Shown here: positions 11,328 through 23,953 of the stretch, piece after piece
How positions within the stretch are numbered: position 1 is the stretch's first letter
Layout: each line of letters begins with the position of its first letter
NCBI RefSeq assembly: GCF_030272615.1
Contig: NC_081406.1
Span: 247,063,218 to 247,127,217, forward strand
Direction of reading: 5' to 3'
DNA: 64,000 nt
From: Cryptomeria japonica
Taxonomy: Eukaryota > Streptophyta > Pinopsida > Cupressales > Cupressaceae
Translations under genes and position numbers: made by a program
The notes under the pieces: model-generated
Databases searched by the model: none
The model's input: only the letters and a program-made list of their open reading frames with translations
What the model was told of the DNA's origin: nothing

Positions 11328-12849
11328 GGCAAGCTATATTTTCACATCTCCTTAAATATCTTATTATTGGAGTTTAGATTGGTTACACCTACTATCATCA
11401 AGTATTTGAAATAGTGAGCCAAGAATGGATGTGCTAGTATCGATGTGCTTGTAAGACTAAAGATTGCTTCAAACATTCGACAATAAATAAGACTAAACAA
11501 AGAATGCACATAAGATAAAAAATATATAGATCTTCAAAATTTTAAGTCATTAAAACTAAGATGGCATAATGAGAGCACCTTTATGAAGATAATTATTAAC
11601 AAAGTTTAAGAATATATTTTTCATCAAATTGTTGTTCTAATAGGAATCTAGTGAAGTTTTGAATTTGATCAAAAAAGATAATGTGTTTAAATGTTGTCTT
11701 ATTTCACTTCAAGCAACAAATTGGAAATGGTTAAATGATTGTATGATGAAAATGTATGATTTAAATGGGTATAATCATTATATATAAAGGTGTTATTATG
11801 TAATTGAGTGAATTTCTCCTCCAAGTTATTAAAAGGAAACATATGAGGGCTTGTAATGCAAGTGTTAACGTATTCACCTATTGTGTGATCTACTGATTGA
11901 AAAAGTAGATTGACTCATATATTGCGCACACCTCTCTTGCAAATTTTGGGTGTGGTTTCATGATGTGTTTACTTGTACATATAATGTCAAACGTTTACAT
12001 TTTATAGTTTAATGCCAAGTATGATAAATGGACTCGCCCTAAATGTAACAATTGTAGAATCATTATGTGTTTCAAATGAAAAAAAATTAACCAATGTCTG
12101 ACTCCTAGTTTAGATCAACTTTATCTTCATTATCATTAGTTTTCACTATTTATTAAGTGACTATTAGGTAGTTATGTGGACCTGCAAAATGCCAAAAAAA
12201 AAAATTATAAAGGCAAAAGATTTCCTCAATGTTGGAGCAAAGTGCTTTGAGTTTGATGATTGGATAGTTTATCTTTTGGGTATAATATAGGAAAGTCAAT
12301 TTGACTCAAAATATTGCAAAATATAAGTGTTATGTATATACTCGATAAATAAAAAAATTGATCTTTCAAACCCTTGCAAATCTCACCTATCTAGTTCAAT
12401 CCAGACCCCAAATAAACACCAAAATCAATAAATTCAAAATCTATGAACATAATTACAAATGAACATAAAAATATAATGATGTCCATTTACCCACAAAAAC
12501 AAATAACTCACAATTTTTATCTTTCTCTCAAGCTTTTTTAATTCTCCAAATTACCCAAAGATGTAAGGAAAGAACATGCTAAGTTCTAAAGAAAATCTTA
12601 GATCTATAACCTAGATCTTTTAAAGAGGGCTAACTCTAAACAATATAGCATGTAAGATTCAACTATGAAAGTAGCTACCCAAGATTAAAAAAGAACTAAA
12701 GCTAATTAGTGATAACTCAAAAGACTAATATGATAGAATAATAATATTTTATTAAAAATTCGTATGTGCAAATAAACAAGACGAGAGATTGATTGATTAG
12801 ATTGCTCATATGAAAGCAAAAGATACATATATAAAGCATACATTACTAA
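11328..12849. other. Anonymous AT-rich sequence
   Basis: No open frame of substance, no LTR terminus and no RNA gene can be recognised. Confidence 0.5.
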
Positions 12850-13160
12850 AAGATGTAAATGTACAACCAACCTAGAATAAGAAGAGACTAATCACGTGTA
12901 GTACATCTCCACCAAACAAAGAAAGTACATGTATAACCCACCCAAATAATAACTTCCCTATATAAACTTACTCTTAGGTACATAAGATGTAAATGTACAA
13001 CCAACCTAAAATAACAAGAGACAAGAGACAATCACATGTGTGATACATTTCCACTAAACATGCAAAGTACAAGTTACATTTATAACCCACTTGAGTAAAA
13101 ATTTCCCTAAATAGGGAAGTACAAGTTATTGACCCATCTGAGTAAAAACTTTCCTAAATA
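12850..13160. repeat. Degenerate tandem repeat, about 134-bp unit
   Basis: The text AAGATGTAAATGTACAACCA at 12850 recurs at 12984, and following words (AAGAGAC, ATCAC, GTAC, TATAACCCAC) stay in register. A third partial copy (ACCCATCTGAGTAAAAACTT...) starts at about 13107. Confidence 0.65.
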
Positions 13161-16100
13161 GGATATGATCTGATAAAACAAACTAAATACAGGGAAAATA
13201 AGAACATCATTATTCAAGCTAATGATCTAACCAAATAGGGATGGAGAAAAGGATGCAAACAAAGGGATGAAGGAAGAAGCAAAAATTTTATTAAATTTTG
13301 AGGATGAAACAACCAAAATGATGAGAAAATAGGACAAATCAAGGGACAGTGTTAAGCAAAAAGGACACCAATATAATCAGCCAACAAAATACTCCCAAAT
13401 AAACGCAAACCAAGATATTGATAGGATCATTTTTAATTGTATGTATATCCAACTCTTAGGCATCTTTTTACCAAACAATCTCACCAATGTAAAATTCTCA
13501 AGCCATTTAGATGCATAATCAAAATCTTGTATTTCTAAAATATTAAGAGGGTTATCTTGAGAGTATCCTCATAAACTTTAAAGCTAGCTTATATTCTTTC
13601 TCAGAGGCCATTGTTGTTAACTTTACTTATCACACTAGTATCAATGGATATTTGCAGAATGGAGGCAGCCATTACAGAGATTGAACACCTTGGAAATGGT
13701 GAGGGAGTATACACATGAATTATAAATGTGCACGATAAAGGAAAAGAGATCTGCTAGACTTAAAAAGGTACAAAACCCTATAACATTTTAAAACTTGCAG
13801 AGCAGCCAAAATCTGCTGTGACCAAAAAATATATATATATCATTCCACAGTTGTAACAAACCAGCTTCGTAGGCAAACTGAATTGATCTTTTTTTCTAGG
13901 AATGCGCATTTTGTGATGCTTTCTTATTATATGGCAGGGGGGTTGGGTGCACGTATTTTACCAATTCTCCATATTATATTCCTTCCATATAAATGTGCTC
14001 TTAGCTATATTAAGCTATGCCCTTCCATTGCCCTACACTCTGTTGTGCAGGGTTCCATCTTTTTAATGGTTGCCTCCGTTGCTTCACAGGCTGTTGTAAA
14101 ATGTTAAATCTTTTTAGTGGTTGCCTCCATTGCGTTGAATTGATAATAATGTTAATTCTGTAAATGTGAGTTGCAGTCAATCGCAGGAACAAATAATCCA
14201 AGCACACTGATAAATCAAAAGAGAATTTCTACAACCAAAAATTGAGGTCCAAAACCCCTCTAAATAACTCAAAACTGCATCGCCATACAAAAAAACTAAA
14301 ACCTCAACTGAAACTACAAGATCGGCCATATCCATAAGAACAGATGTGCTACCTCACCATACAAGGGGCATATATTATGAAGAAAAAAAAATTAAATACT
14401 ATTCTCTAAATTGCAAACAGCTCTTCATCTTCAGATTCTAATGAAATCCAAATTAATCACATTATATTTCTCTGTTCATTTGCTTCTCTGATTCCAGACT
14501 TGTTTCTTCAAACGCAAGATGATTTGTCATTGTCTGTACCTTGGTTCTCCAGGCCTTTCTACCATGACTCTTTTGTTCAATTTGCACTCAAATATTTCAT
14601 TATGTTCAAACCAGCATCAGAAATGTAGTACAAGCAACAATCTTTAAAATCTCTGATAATCGTGATTTCTCGTTTCCTGTAAGGATGTCGAGCTTTTCCT
14701 GAAATAACCATTATATAATGAAAAACTGACTCAAATATTTTGAAACTTTGACCAATAAAATTGTAACATGCAATTAAATCGTGATAATCTAGAGTCTTTT
14801 GGTGAGTTATTGGTTAAAAAATTTAGGGTGTCCATGATTTTTTCAATTTCTGCAAGATTTTTTTTCTGATTTTCCCTACCACTAACCCGATATTTTCCCC
14901 ATTCAATCCTAATTAATTCCAAAAAAAAAAAGGCTTTTGGTTTGCTGAGTTATTTGAGAAAAAGATTCTTGTTGGCCGCTGCTATGGATTGAACCAATCA
15001 GGATGCTATGGAAATGTGCCAATCAGAATGCTCGTAGATGTTACAATATATATGTCATCATCATTATTGTTCATAGATAACATGCACGTTGTAAAAATAT
15101 TGGAAACCTGGATTTTCAGATTCTGAAGTTTACATATTCTTATTATTCTCTATATCCATTGACTGCACTGATTGCCTGTGCCTTGGTCCTCCTTAGCTGA
15201 ATGTCAACTTTCTGGCAGGATTCCACTTTTGGACCATGCATTGTTACATGTTTCCCTCTTTGTGCACTGAGATTACTTGATTTTCCCCAATCATACAACC
15301 AGGATGGCTGGATCAACAGAAGTTCAAAAGCTACAATCCATGGGATTGCTCTTAGTAAAAGGTATATTGATGGTAACAAATTTCCACTCAAGATCTCAGA
15401 TATAGTACCATATTTGTCATCATCATCACTCCCAAATAGCATGGATGATTAAAAATTCTAAATGTAGACAAAAATCGTGTTTATGATCTATTATCATCAT
15501 TTAACATGTTCTGATGTTTTGGAACAAGCCTATTTGAGATGATCCCTTGGATCGTCCAATTGTAAAATATGCAAAACTAAGAACTGTTCCAAAGATCACT
15601 CCAAATGCAAATTTCCAGTAACTTGATCAACGTACTTCATGGTCCCTATCTTAAATATCAGCCATATACACCCTCTCTCTCTCATGAGCACAAGCTCACG
15701 AAGTATGTGCTCATTTATATTCACAGTACTTAAAATGAGGTTGCAAAGTATTTATAAAACTCTGGATGATTTCATGAAAGAGGAAGAAATTGATGAATTA
15801 CAATCAATTATCCTACACTATATGGTATCCCTCTGGCAGCATGCACATTCTACTCCACATCTGTTTACTACCCATTGAAAGTGAAAGTTGAAACAACTCA
15901 AAATACAATAATTTCATCATTTAAATTTTTGCCAATCTGTAATACCAGCATTTTTGTAGTTTTTGTTGAATAAGTTCCCATCTTGTTATATTTCAAACAC
16001 TGCCTGGATAGCTACTATAATCAAGTGACATGCTGTTTACAAGTTAATAAACCATTCCATTTATGTCTCCCGATTGCCCATCCTGAGAACTTCCTCAAAT

Positions 16101-18141
16101 GAAGGATGCTATCATTAGGGAAGTTTATAGAGTGCCTGGCTCAGTCAATAGCTATAACTTATTCCCACTACTGATTCAAAATTTCACAGGCCATAGCTTC
16201 CTCCTGCAAGGGTTGCTATTAGTATTCTGCAGTCCCAGGTGCCTCTATTGCTGGTGTATTGACTGGCATTGAAGATGATACAACAATATTGCACATGGTG
16301 CTCTCTGTTAAATACCATCCCATATACCAATTAGATGAGGAACCATATAAAACTGAGTTGTGCTTGCATGTGGCTCTGATGGATGAAGTTTTTATAACTG
16401 TTCATCTAGAATGGAGCTGAGCTCTTAGTTGAATCGCTTCCTCCATTTTCATCAACAAGCCTTGTTTATTTTCTCTGTTCACACAGAAATTTTACTTGTG
16501 GATACACATAATCCTGAATTTTCTCTGTTTTTTGTATCCACTCCTCAACTGCAGTAGCTGTGCCAACAACATTTGCTTCTTGACTCCTTGAGACATTGCC
16601 TTAAAGATGATGAACAGGCACTCCTTCATATCATGTTTTGGCATCACAAACAGCAAAGCTTTAACATTCTTCATCAGCGTACATTTGCTTCTCTTCTTGA
16701 GAATTTACCTTAAAGACGAATTTGATTCATGAGTTTTGGCATCACAAATGGGGCAAAGCTTTAACATTCTTCCTCAGTATCCTTCCGTGAGACACTTCAG
16801 GCACCAATTCTGGTTTCTCTATTTTACACTTTTCTTCTTGCTTATTTGACTGCAAGTGAGTAATCTTCTACATCCAGCATTTGAGTATATCATAGCAGCT
16901 AAAAGTAAAGCGCAGTCAATAGTCTTCTCAAACACTTTTGAAGTCCATAGCACCCCATTCAGAGTATATGGTCTTTATTCTTGACGGATTCCCTTTTGTC
17001 CTTATTAAGTGTTGGTTACCCACATTTTGAATTCTCTAATAAATTCAGCTTTAATTACTGGCCATTCATTCTTCTTTTCTTCAAGTAACAAAAACCTCTA
17101 AGAATTAACTCAGCAAACAAAAAGATAAAGTTCTTTTAATTAATGAGGAAATAATTGGGTTAGGATTAGGGTTAGTGTATTCTTTTTCTTTTTTAATTGC
17201 CAAAATAGTTGTTGAAAACTTGAAAAAAAGTTTTAAAATGAGCATGATTGACTGAAATGCAGGTTTTATAAACAAAGCTTGCAATTTAATAGCACAATTA
17301 GTTTCATCAGATTTCCACAGTCCATGTTGTTGATTGCAAATTGTTTCTAGATTCAACTGTGTAAAAAATTTCTTACACAATTTAATTGCACAATTAAACT
17401 AGCATACATATATTTTAAAAATTTATGTAAAATACACCAAGAGATATCCATTTTTAAAAGAGTGGTGGACCTTCTAGATACAGCCATGCACACCAGAAAA
17501 AACACAAATTAAATTGTGGTAATGAAATTAGACAGCCACAGTTACCTAAAATGTTACATGAAAAACATGGAGAATACACATAACTTATTATTGGCACATT
17601 CTCAATATCCATTGCAGTATAATACAGCTTCTACATCAATCTGCTTCTTCCCGTATTGCAATTCATTGGACAATAATGTAACAGAGATAAAAGTAGTGAA
17701 GATGAGTAAAAAATAAGCAGTAGAATTTATGCACCCACAACTGCAATTGCTTACACCTTCTTGTTGCGAAACAAGTCTTTTTAGTAGATACCGTAGATAA
17801 CATTTAAAATGAAGAGGGGCTCACCATTTTGTCGTTGTCATGCTATTTGAAAATTTAAAAAATAATATACAAAACTATGTCAACTTCACTCTAAATCAAA
17901 GTGAGCCTTTCTTTCCTCCCATTTACCCACTTCTTTTGCTGTGCAAGAACACGATTAAAGCTATACAAATTACTAATAAATTTAATAAAGAAACCCGCTC
18001 ACTGCACTAAACATTTCAATCCTTGATCGTTTGCCTGTGAGAGTACTGATTTCATTCAGGTGAACACGATCATATTTATAAGTAGAAAAATTACTAATTA
18101 TACCAAAAGAAAGATGAAATGATTTCATTTTGTGTTGGCAG
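13161..18141. other. Low-complexity intergenic sequence, no supported gene
   Basis: The frames of 60-100 codons here (for example 15143-15452 on both strands, 16492-16674 minus, 17105-17380 minus) overlap each other on opposite strands and show no family motif. No LTR terminus or transposon domain is evident. It is the least obviously repetitive part of the window, so it may be old decayed elements or true intergenic DNA. Confidence 0.45.
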
Positions 18142-18231
18142 CTTTTGAACCATGCCATAGAGCACGAACTTATGGACCATGTAAAGAAAGTTTGCCAAGA
18201 GCACTATAAGGTTAACAGAGAGCAGAGCTTC
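18142..18231 (+). pseudogene. Exon-like fragment resembling plant ACC oxidase (2-oxoglutarate/Fe(II) dioxygenase family)
   Basis: A good 3' splice-site context (TTTTGTGTTGGCAG) is followed in phase by about 30 codons reading LLNHAIEHELMDHVKK and then VCQEHYKVNREQSF. This matches the N-terminal dioxygenase region of ACC oxidase, which converts ACC to ethylene; the family has a LVNHGI-like start and then EHYK. In that family an intron commonly falls just before this point. The usual Gly after NH is Ala here. No preceding or following exon is recognisable, so this is an isolated gene fragment or a degraded copy. Family assignment is from memory of the motif and was not searched. Confidence 0.5.
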
Positions 18232-18582
18232 TGCCATGCCCCTGCCATGGCAACAAAGGTTCGCACGATCTTTGATAAAAAAAATTGTCTTGTTTCAATA
18301 CTTAAAAATTTTCCTGTAACCTAAATCAAATCCAGACAAACAGCAAAGAAAAAATGATCGATCTGACCCCACACTAATACACAGGTCGGTGAATATATAG
18401 CAATCTTTAATAGGTACATATCCATATGATAACATCGATGATTGGAAATGAGTGAATTAAGGCAGCAATCTCACATTATTACCACAACGACTTGTTTAGT
18501 CTAAAATATTATTAAATATTAATAAGGTGTGAATTCACCCAAACTACAGCGATTTATTTGTGAAAAGGTAAAGGACAGATTA
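18232..18582. other. Spacer between exon fragment and LTR
   Basis: No coding signal is seen after the exon-like fragment, and no downstream exon with splice sites was found. Confidence 0.4.
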
Positions 18583-18935
<353 letters not shown>

Positions 18936-18937
18936 AT

Positions 18938-18949
18938 TTGTATCAGAAC
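18938..18949 (+). promoter_or_regulatory. Primer-binding site, degraded initiator-Met type
   Basis: TTGTATCAGAAC matches TGGTATCAGAGC at 10 of 12 positions and lies three bases after the LTR end. Confidence 0.55.
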
Positions 18950-18982
18950 ATCATTCCTGCCAGCCTAAGGGATGAAAGATAG

Positions 18983-19981
18983 TTGATGCAACTTAGCAAA
19001 ATAGCTCAAAGGGTACTGGAGGGAGAAAAGAAGAAACTAGCATCCACCAATAACTCCACTCAAAACAATACAATGAGCGAACAAATGGGAAATGAATTGG
19101 GGGCCTTCATGGAGCACCATGAACAAACAACTCAAGCTCTCATGGAACAAAATGAGAAAACAGCACAACTACTTCAAACCCTCCAAAATATGAACAGCAC
19201 TTCCAATAATCTTCGACCCAACCAAACCAATGGGAAGGATGCCAACTCTAATCATTCTGAAAATGATAGAACCCCACTAAGGTCAACACCAAGAATAACT
19301 AGACCCTCCTTTATACCTAGAGAAGGGCCAACTAGAGAAGAAAAAGAAATTAATGCACCAAATCACAACTTAGAGGAACTTGCCAAATCATATTCAAGAC
19401 TTGACCCTGAAACTAGGAGAAACATTCCATTTAGAGAATTTTGTGAAGTGGGATCAAGAATTAACCCTAGAAAGGAAAGGGGTCAACCTAATAGAATCTT
19501 ACATCATAAAGTAGGCAAAATAACTCTTCCAAATTTTGATGGGTGAGGGAAGGTCACCGCTCACTCATGCATCCAAAAATTGGATACATACCTATCTATT
19601 AACCCCATGATGGAAGAAGATGCCATCAAGTTTGCCATCCTATATTAGAAGGAGTTACATAAGGCCATCAAAACGTAACATCCTATGAGACTTCATTGGC
19701 AAGCTCATTGAAAGATTTGACCCAAATATCAAAGGATGAAGGATCTACTAACATTTCAGGAATATTGAAGTTTGGCAAGGCTTACTATGCTAGTGAATGA
19801 GGAGGTTATTAGAATTTTTTATGAATACTTAAGTGAACCTGAGGAGGTCAAGGCTACTGAATCTTCTAATAGGTACTACTTAAGAAAAAGGAAAGAGGAA
19901 TTGGATCCTGAATCAGGAACTCAATCAGAGTCAAAAGAAGATCAAATTGTGCCTAGTCAAGAGGGAATTGATGCTTGTTGA
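18983..19981 (+). pseudogene. Ty3/gypsy gag, decayed
   Basis: The frame starts 34 bp after the primer site. Residues 1-80 are Gln-rich and polar. At about residue 180 comes KITLPNFDG, the hallmark start of the plant gypsy capsid region. It is followed after an in-frame stop (19544-19546) by a His-to-Leu stretch similar to the family's QKLDTYLSINPM and DAIKFA motifs. Further stops break the capsid region; reading resumes at 19772 as LARLTMLV...FYEYLSEPE, which corresponds to the family's end of capsid. No zinc knuckle is visible. The gag continues into the polyprotein described in the next entry, mostly in the same frame. Confidence 0.7.
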
Positions 19982-22907
19982 GAAGCTAAAATGGATGAGA
20001 AAAGTAAAGAGCTGAAGCCAGAAGAAAACTCATAAGTTACCATTGAAAAAATGAGAGAAAAGAACGAGGAGTCAATTGCTTATGATCTGCAGCTTACAAA
20101 TGATCATGGGAAAGGTAACAATCAACCATATGAGGATATGGTCAAGCAAGCATCAATTGCTGCACCTACAAATGGAGAATATATAAGTCTTCATGGTGAC
20201 TACAAGGTTGAAAGAAATGCTTTCCTAGAATTGGCCAAACCGCATTGACTGATCAGCTATGTAAAGGTATGAATCCTACTAATTTTCCATTGTGTGAACC
20301 AACTCTACATCTTATTGGTAAAGAATCAAATTGTGATTTGAATAATGATGATGTTCATAATAGGAAAGTAATACAGACAATTGGTCTAGTGAGATTGATT
20401 TTTCTTGCTTCATACCCCTGATTACATTGGAGGAATATGTGTCAACATCATATGAGGTATGTTGTCTTAGAAAGCTGATTGTGGAGACTAGGAGATTGCC
20501 TAACAAGAAGGTCCTTCAGTTTGATTTGTCATGTATACTTCACCATGGAGTTGGTTGGAGGCAAACAACATCATAGCTAAGCAAGTGCAGGTATGGATCA
20601 GTTTAATGACAGCTAAGGCAGCTAGAACATGTGACTTTCAGCTGGACACACCTCATAGACCAGCACTTATGCGGAAGCAACTTACCCTAGAAGAAGATGC
20701 AATAAAGAACAACGAAGACACATTGAAGATGCAAGAACATGATTCTGATTTACTGAGTTTGACCAGCAGTCCTTGCATGGAGGACACTCAAAGAGTGGAT
20801 TGATAAGTATGAGGTAAAAGATAGAAACTCATATTGCTCACAGTTTGATTTCGTATCAGCAGTTCAAGAAGAGCGTGTGGTAAATGATTCTACTCACATT
20901 TATGTTGATTGTCATTTGATTGAGCATGATGACAGACTAACTTCAAAACCAAAGTTTTGTGGAAGAGATGTTGTGAAGGGAGTTGTGTTGGAATGGTACG
21001 ATTATGAAGACAAATCAGAACATTTGTTTGAAGATGAGATCAAGAGTCGCATCACTTGGAAGGTCAATTGAGGTTAAATGAAGACATGATTATTGCATCT
21101 CTAAATCACATTGATGATACTCATAAGATAATGGCAGATTATTTGTGGAAAGCTCAAGGGGGACATAAAGGCCTTGAAGGAGAACTATCTCTTGCAAACT
21201 TACAGGTACTCAAAGAAACTTTGGTTGTGATAAAATCAAACTACCTATACCTACTTTTGGATAGAGATCATCTCCTATAGCTTAATAAGATATATTTTGA
21301 TGCATTAAGAAGAAACGAAGATGAAGTTGGTAAGTTTACCTATGAGCTTGAAGTTACTATGGATTCCTCGAAGAGTACTCAAATGGTCCTTCAAGAATCA
21401 GAAAATCAAATTTATAAATTTTGCTTGGAATTGAGCTCGACACATTCTTCATCATCCAAATTAGACATTCAATCATCTTTTGCAGCCCCACCTAAGGAAG
21501 AGGGAAATTATGCAAGAGTGGTAGAAATTAAGCAAGTAATGGAGGATCTTCATAGAGAAGAGGATTTAGTTTGCAACCATGAAGGAGATGCATGTAATTT
21601 TCAATTGCAAGCTTCTTTTGGGCCAGCCTTTGTTGAGGAGCAACCTCCCAGTGAAGAAGTTGCAATGAAGGCTCAAACTATGATCAAAGGAGAAAAGATT
21701 GTTTATACTCCTTGTGGGCCATCAAGGGATGATATTGGTGCAACTGGAGAAGAAATTATCCTTGATTCAGAATGGAAGAGATCTCCTTGTGTTTTGACAT
21801 CTCAACATAAAGCAGGCGATTCCTTGATCGAACACGATGCTGCCCTAAATTCAGCAAATTCTGATTTTCTGATTGTTGACAGCAGTACTTAAGTTATGAC
21901 AGTAGGCAACCTTGAGGAGGATGGTTTTGGTGGGGTACACACTTTAGGACAACTACAAACATGACAGCCAAGAGGATGGAGGCTCCGAATCAAGCTTGAA
22001 CCATGTGATCTTCAGTTAGAGACATCTCTTGGAGCAGCATTTGATGATGAACCTTCAACAAAGAAGGAGTGTTTGAGGTTCTTGAGCACACTATGGAAAG
22101 GTATGACTGCCATTCTGATTTTTTGCTTGGCAACAACAGTCCCTCACCTTTGCCATGAGATAGCAGCCACTTCACATAAGGATGATGGTATTGAGGAGTC
22201 TCCCAATATGGGCACTCAAATTTTGTGTGAGGAATGTAATGAAGGTTCAAGCCACAAAAGTTCTGATTTTGTACATCAGACCTGGGGAGATGTAAAGAAG
22301 TCACAAGGTACATGTGATGGATGGCTACAAAGAGATAGGAAAGCAAGTGGTTGAATAACCAAGCAAGACAGCACTTACAAGAAATACTTTCAGATTGGTG
22401 TAACCTAGAGAAGAGGTATTATTCAGAAAATTTTATTGGGATAACTACCTTGCATCGTGAGGTTCATGAGTTTCCTCTTTTAGAGAATCCATTGAAGGCT
22501 CAAATCATAGAGGAGGATGGGATAGTTGAGCACACACTTGGTTGATCAGCCATTAGTGTTATATCTACATATGTAGAGGGAGACATAAGTAATTTGGTTG
22601 GCTTGTGGTCATTCATGATGAGTTTGAGGAGTTAATCTCTTTTAGAAGCTCACATGGCAGAACTTACTATTTGGGGCCAGCCTACAAAAGATTATACTTG
22701 GATGGGAGCATTCGTAATCCTTTTATGAAGCCTAAGATTGCCCTAATTCCAAGACTTGTGACACATGTAATGGAGATACTTGCTCTTGGTTGGTATACAC
22801 TTGGAGAAGTGGAGTCACAGCTGGTCTATGAACCAAGGTATGGAGAAGTTGTCATGAAGATATTTAGTTTTGAGTTGCAAATATTTGTGTTTCAGCTGGG
22901 GATATGA
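19982..22907 (+). pseudogene. Long decayed polyprotein of unknown function with internal modules, downstream of gag
   Basis: Coherent acidic protein text continues from gag, mostly in one reading frame, with local frame changes at about 20250-20530 and 20805-21060 and several in-frame stops. Three related modules occur: CDFQLDTPHRPAL near 20630, CNFQLQASFGPAF near 21595 and CDLQLETSLGAAF near 22004. Each is followed by a Glu/Lys-rich tail; a weaker AYDLQL lies near 20083. DNA words before modules 1 and 3 (ATGACAGC followed by AAG) are also shared, so the modules arose by duplication. No protease, reverse transcriptase or integrase motif is seen. It may be an extra ORF of a non-autonomous gypsy element. 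Function unknown. Confidence 0.5.
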
Positions 22908-23386
22908 TCTATGGTGTACGCATGAGCATAAGGGCAGAAGCGTTCCAACCTTAATTCATAGGTTACTACTCCATACATTGCTGAGTAAGGACTGTTCTAC
23001 ATCAAAAATAGATTTTCTTGGAAGCACTTTGAAGGCAGCAGTTGTTTGGGTCAAAGTTGGAAAACTCGGACTCGGCAGCCCAAAATTTGGACTCGGACTC
23101 AGACTCATGAAAGGACTTGGCAAAAAAAAAAAAAATCCATAGTTTTACGAAAAAAACAAAAAAAAATTAATGCATTTAGAGAACATAAGAGCCATAATTG
23201 AAACATTACACACATCACAACAGTCAGATGATCTCCAAACACTTAATATTTGAAATTTCATCATTCATACTCCTAGTTTCAAACTTTGAAATGTATAATG
23301 GCAGAATAAGTTTATAAATGTTTAGAAAATTACATATAATGATATGTCCAAATGTTATAAACATAAACAACAAACTAAAGAGCATA

Positions 23387-23953
23387 CTACATCTTCCTCT
23401 TTGCTCTCCTAATATAGCTCAATTTTCCAGGCCTTGAACTAGCAGTAGTAGCAGTAGGTGTTGAGGTATCTAAATGGTGAGATGATTCTTCTTCAAAATC
23501 GAAGTCCTCATCTTCATCCTCCTCCATTTCATCTAATCCTGCTGCTTCTGCTACTTGTGTTGCTCCTCTCTCTATTTCTGCAAGATCTTCTTCGGTAAGG
23601 ACATCATCACCATCATTTTGTTCATTGCCCATCCAATCACCATATGGATCAATTTCATCCAAGTCAATGGCCTCATGTAAAACAGCCTCCACCTTTCTAG
23701 TGCGAAGGCGAAGGTTGTACCAAATGAAGACAAGATCATTGAGGCGCTTTTTTGTCAACCTATTTCTTTTCCTTGTGTGAAAGCTCTCAAATAAACTCCA
23801 ATTCTATTTACACCCAAAAGCACTACATGGCTGGGACAAAACACGAATGGGAAAGTGACCTCCCCCTTTTTTGTTTCCTGGTATCCCATACTTCCATGCT
23901 TTGTCTTTTTGTCTTCCTGGCCTTGGGGTAGCCCTTGGAGTTGAACTTGCCAT
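23387..23953 (-). pseudogene. hAT transposase remnant: BED-like N-terminus joined to C-terminal dimerisation region
   Basis: One minus-strand frame of 189 codons starts at an ATG (23951-23953). Its first part reads KDKAWKYGIPGNKK, like the opening of the BED zinc-finger region of plant hAT transposases. After about 15 residues it jumps to PCSAFGCK-stop-NWSLFESFHTRKRN and then RLNDLVFIWYNLRL, the conserved hAT C-terminal dimerisation segment. It finishes with an Asp/Glu-rich tail and a basic end. The catalytic RNase H-like core is absent, so this is an internal deletion. The single in-frame TAG (23804-23806) lies where the family normally has a charged residue before NW. It cannot encode an active transposase. 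Confidence 0.8.

Noticed and set aside
16492..16674. Minus-strand frame as a gene exon
   Set aside because: It has some coding-like feel, but no family motif, splice sites or neighbouring exons are recognisable.
17150..17180. Interstitial telomere repeat (GGGTTAGGATTAGGGTTAG)
   Set aside because: Only about two and a half degenerate units; too short to call and not the plant heptamer in register.
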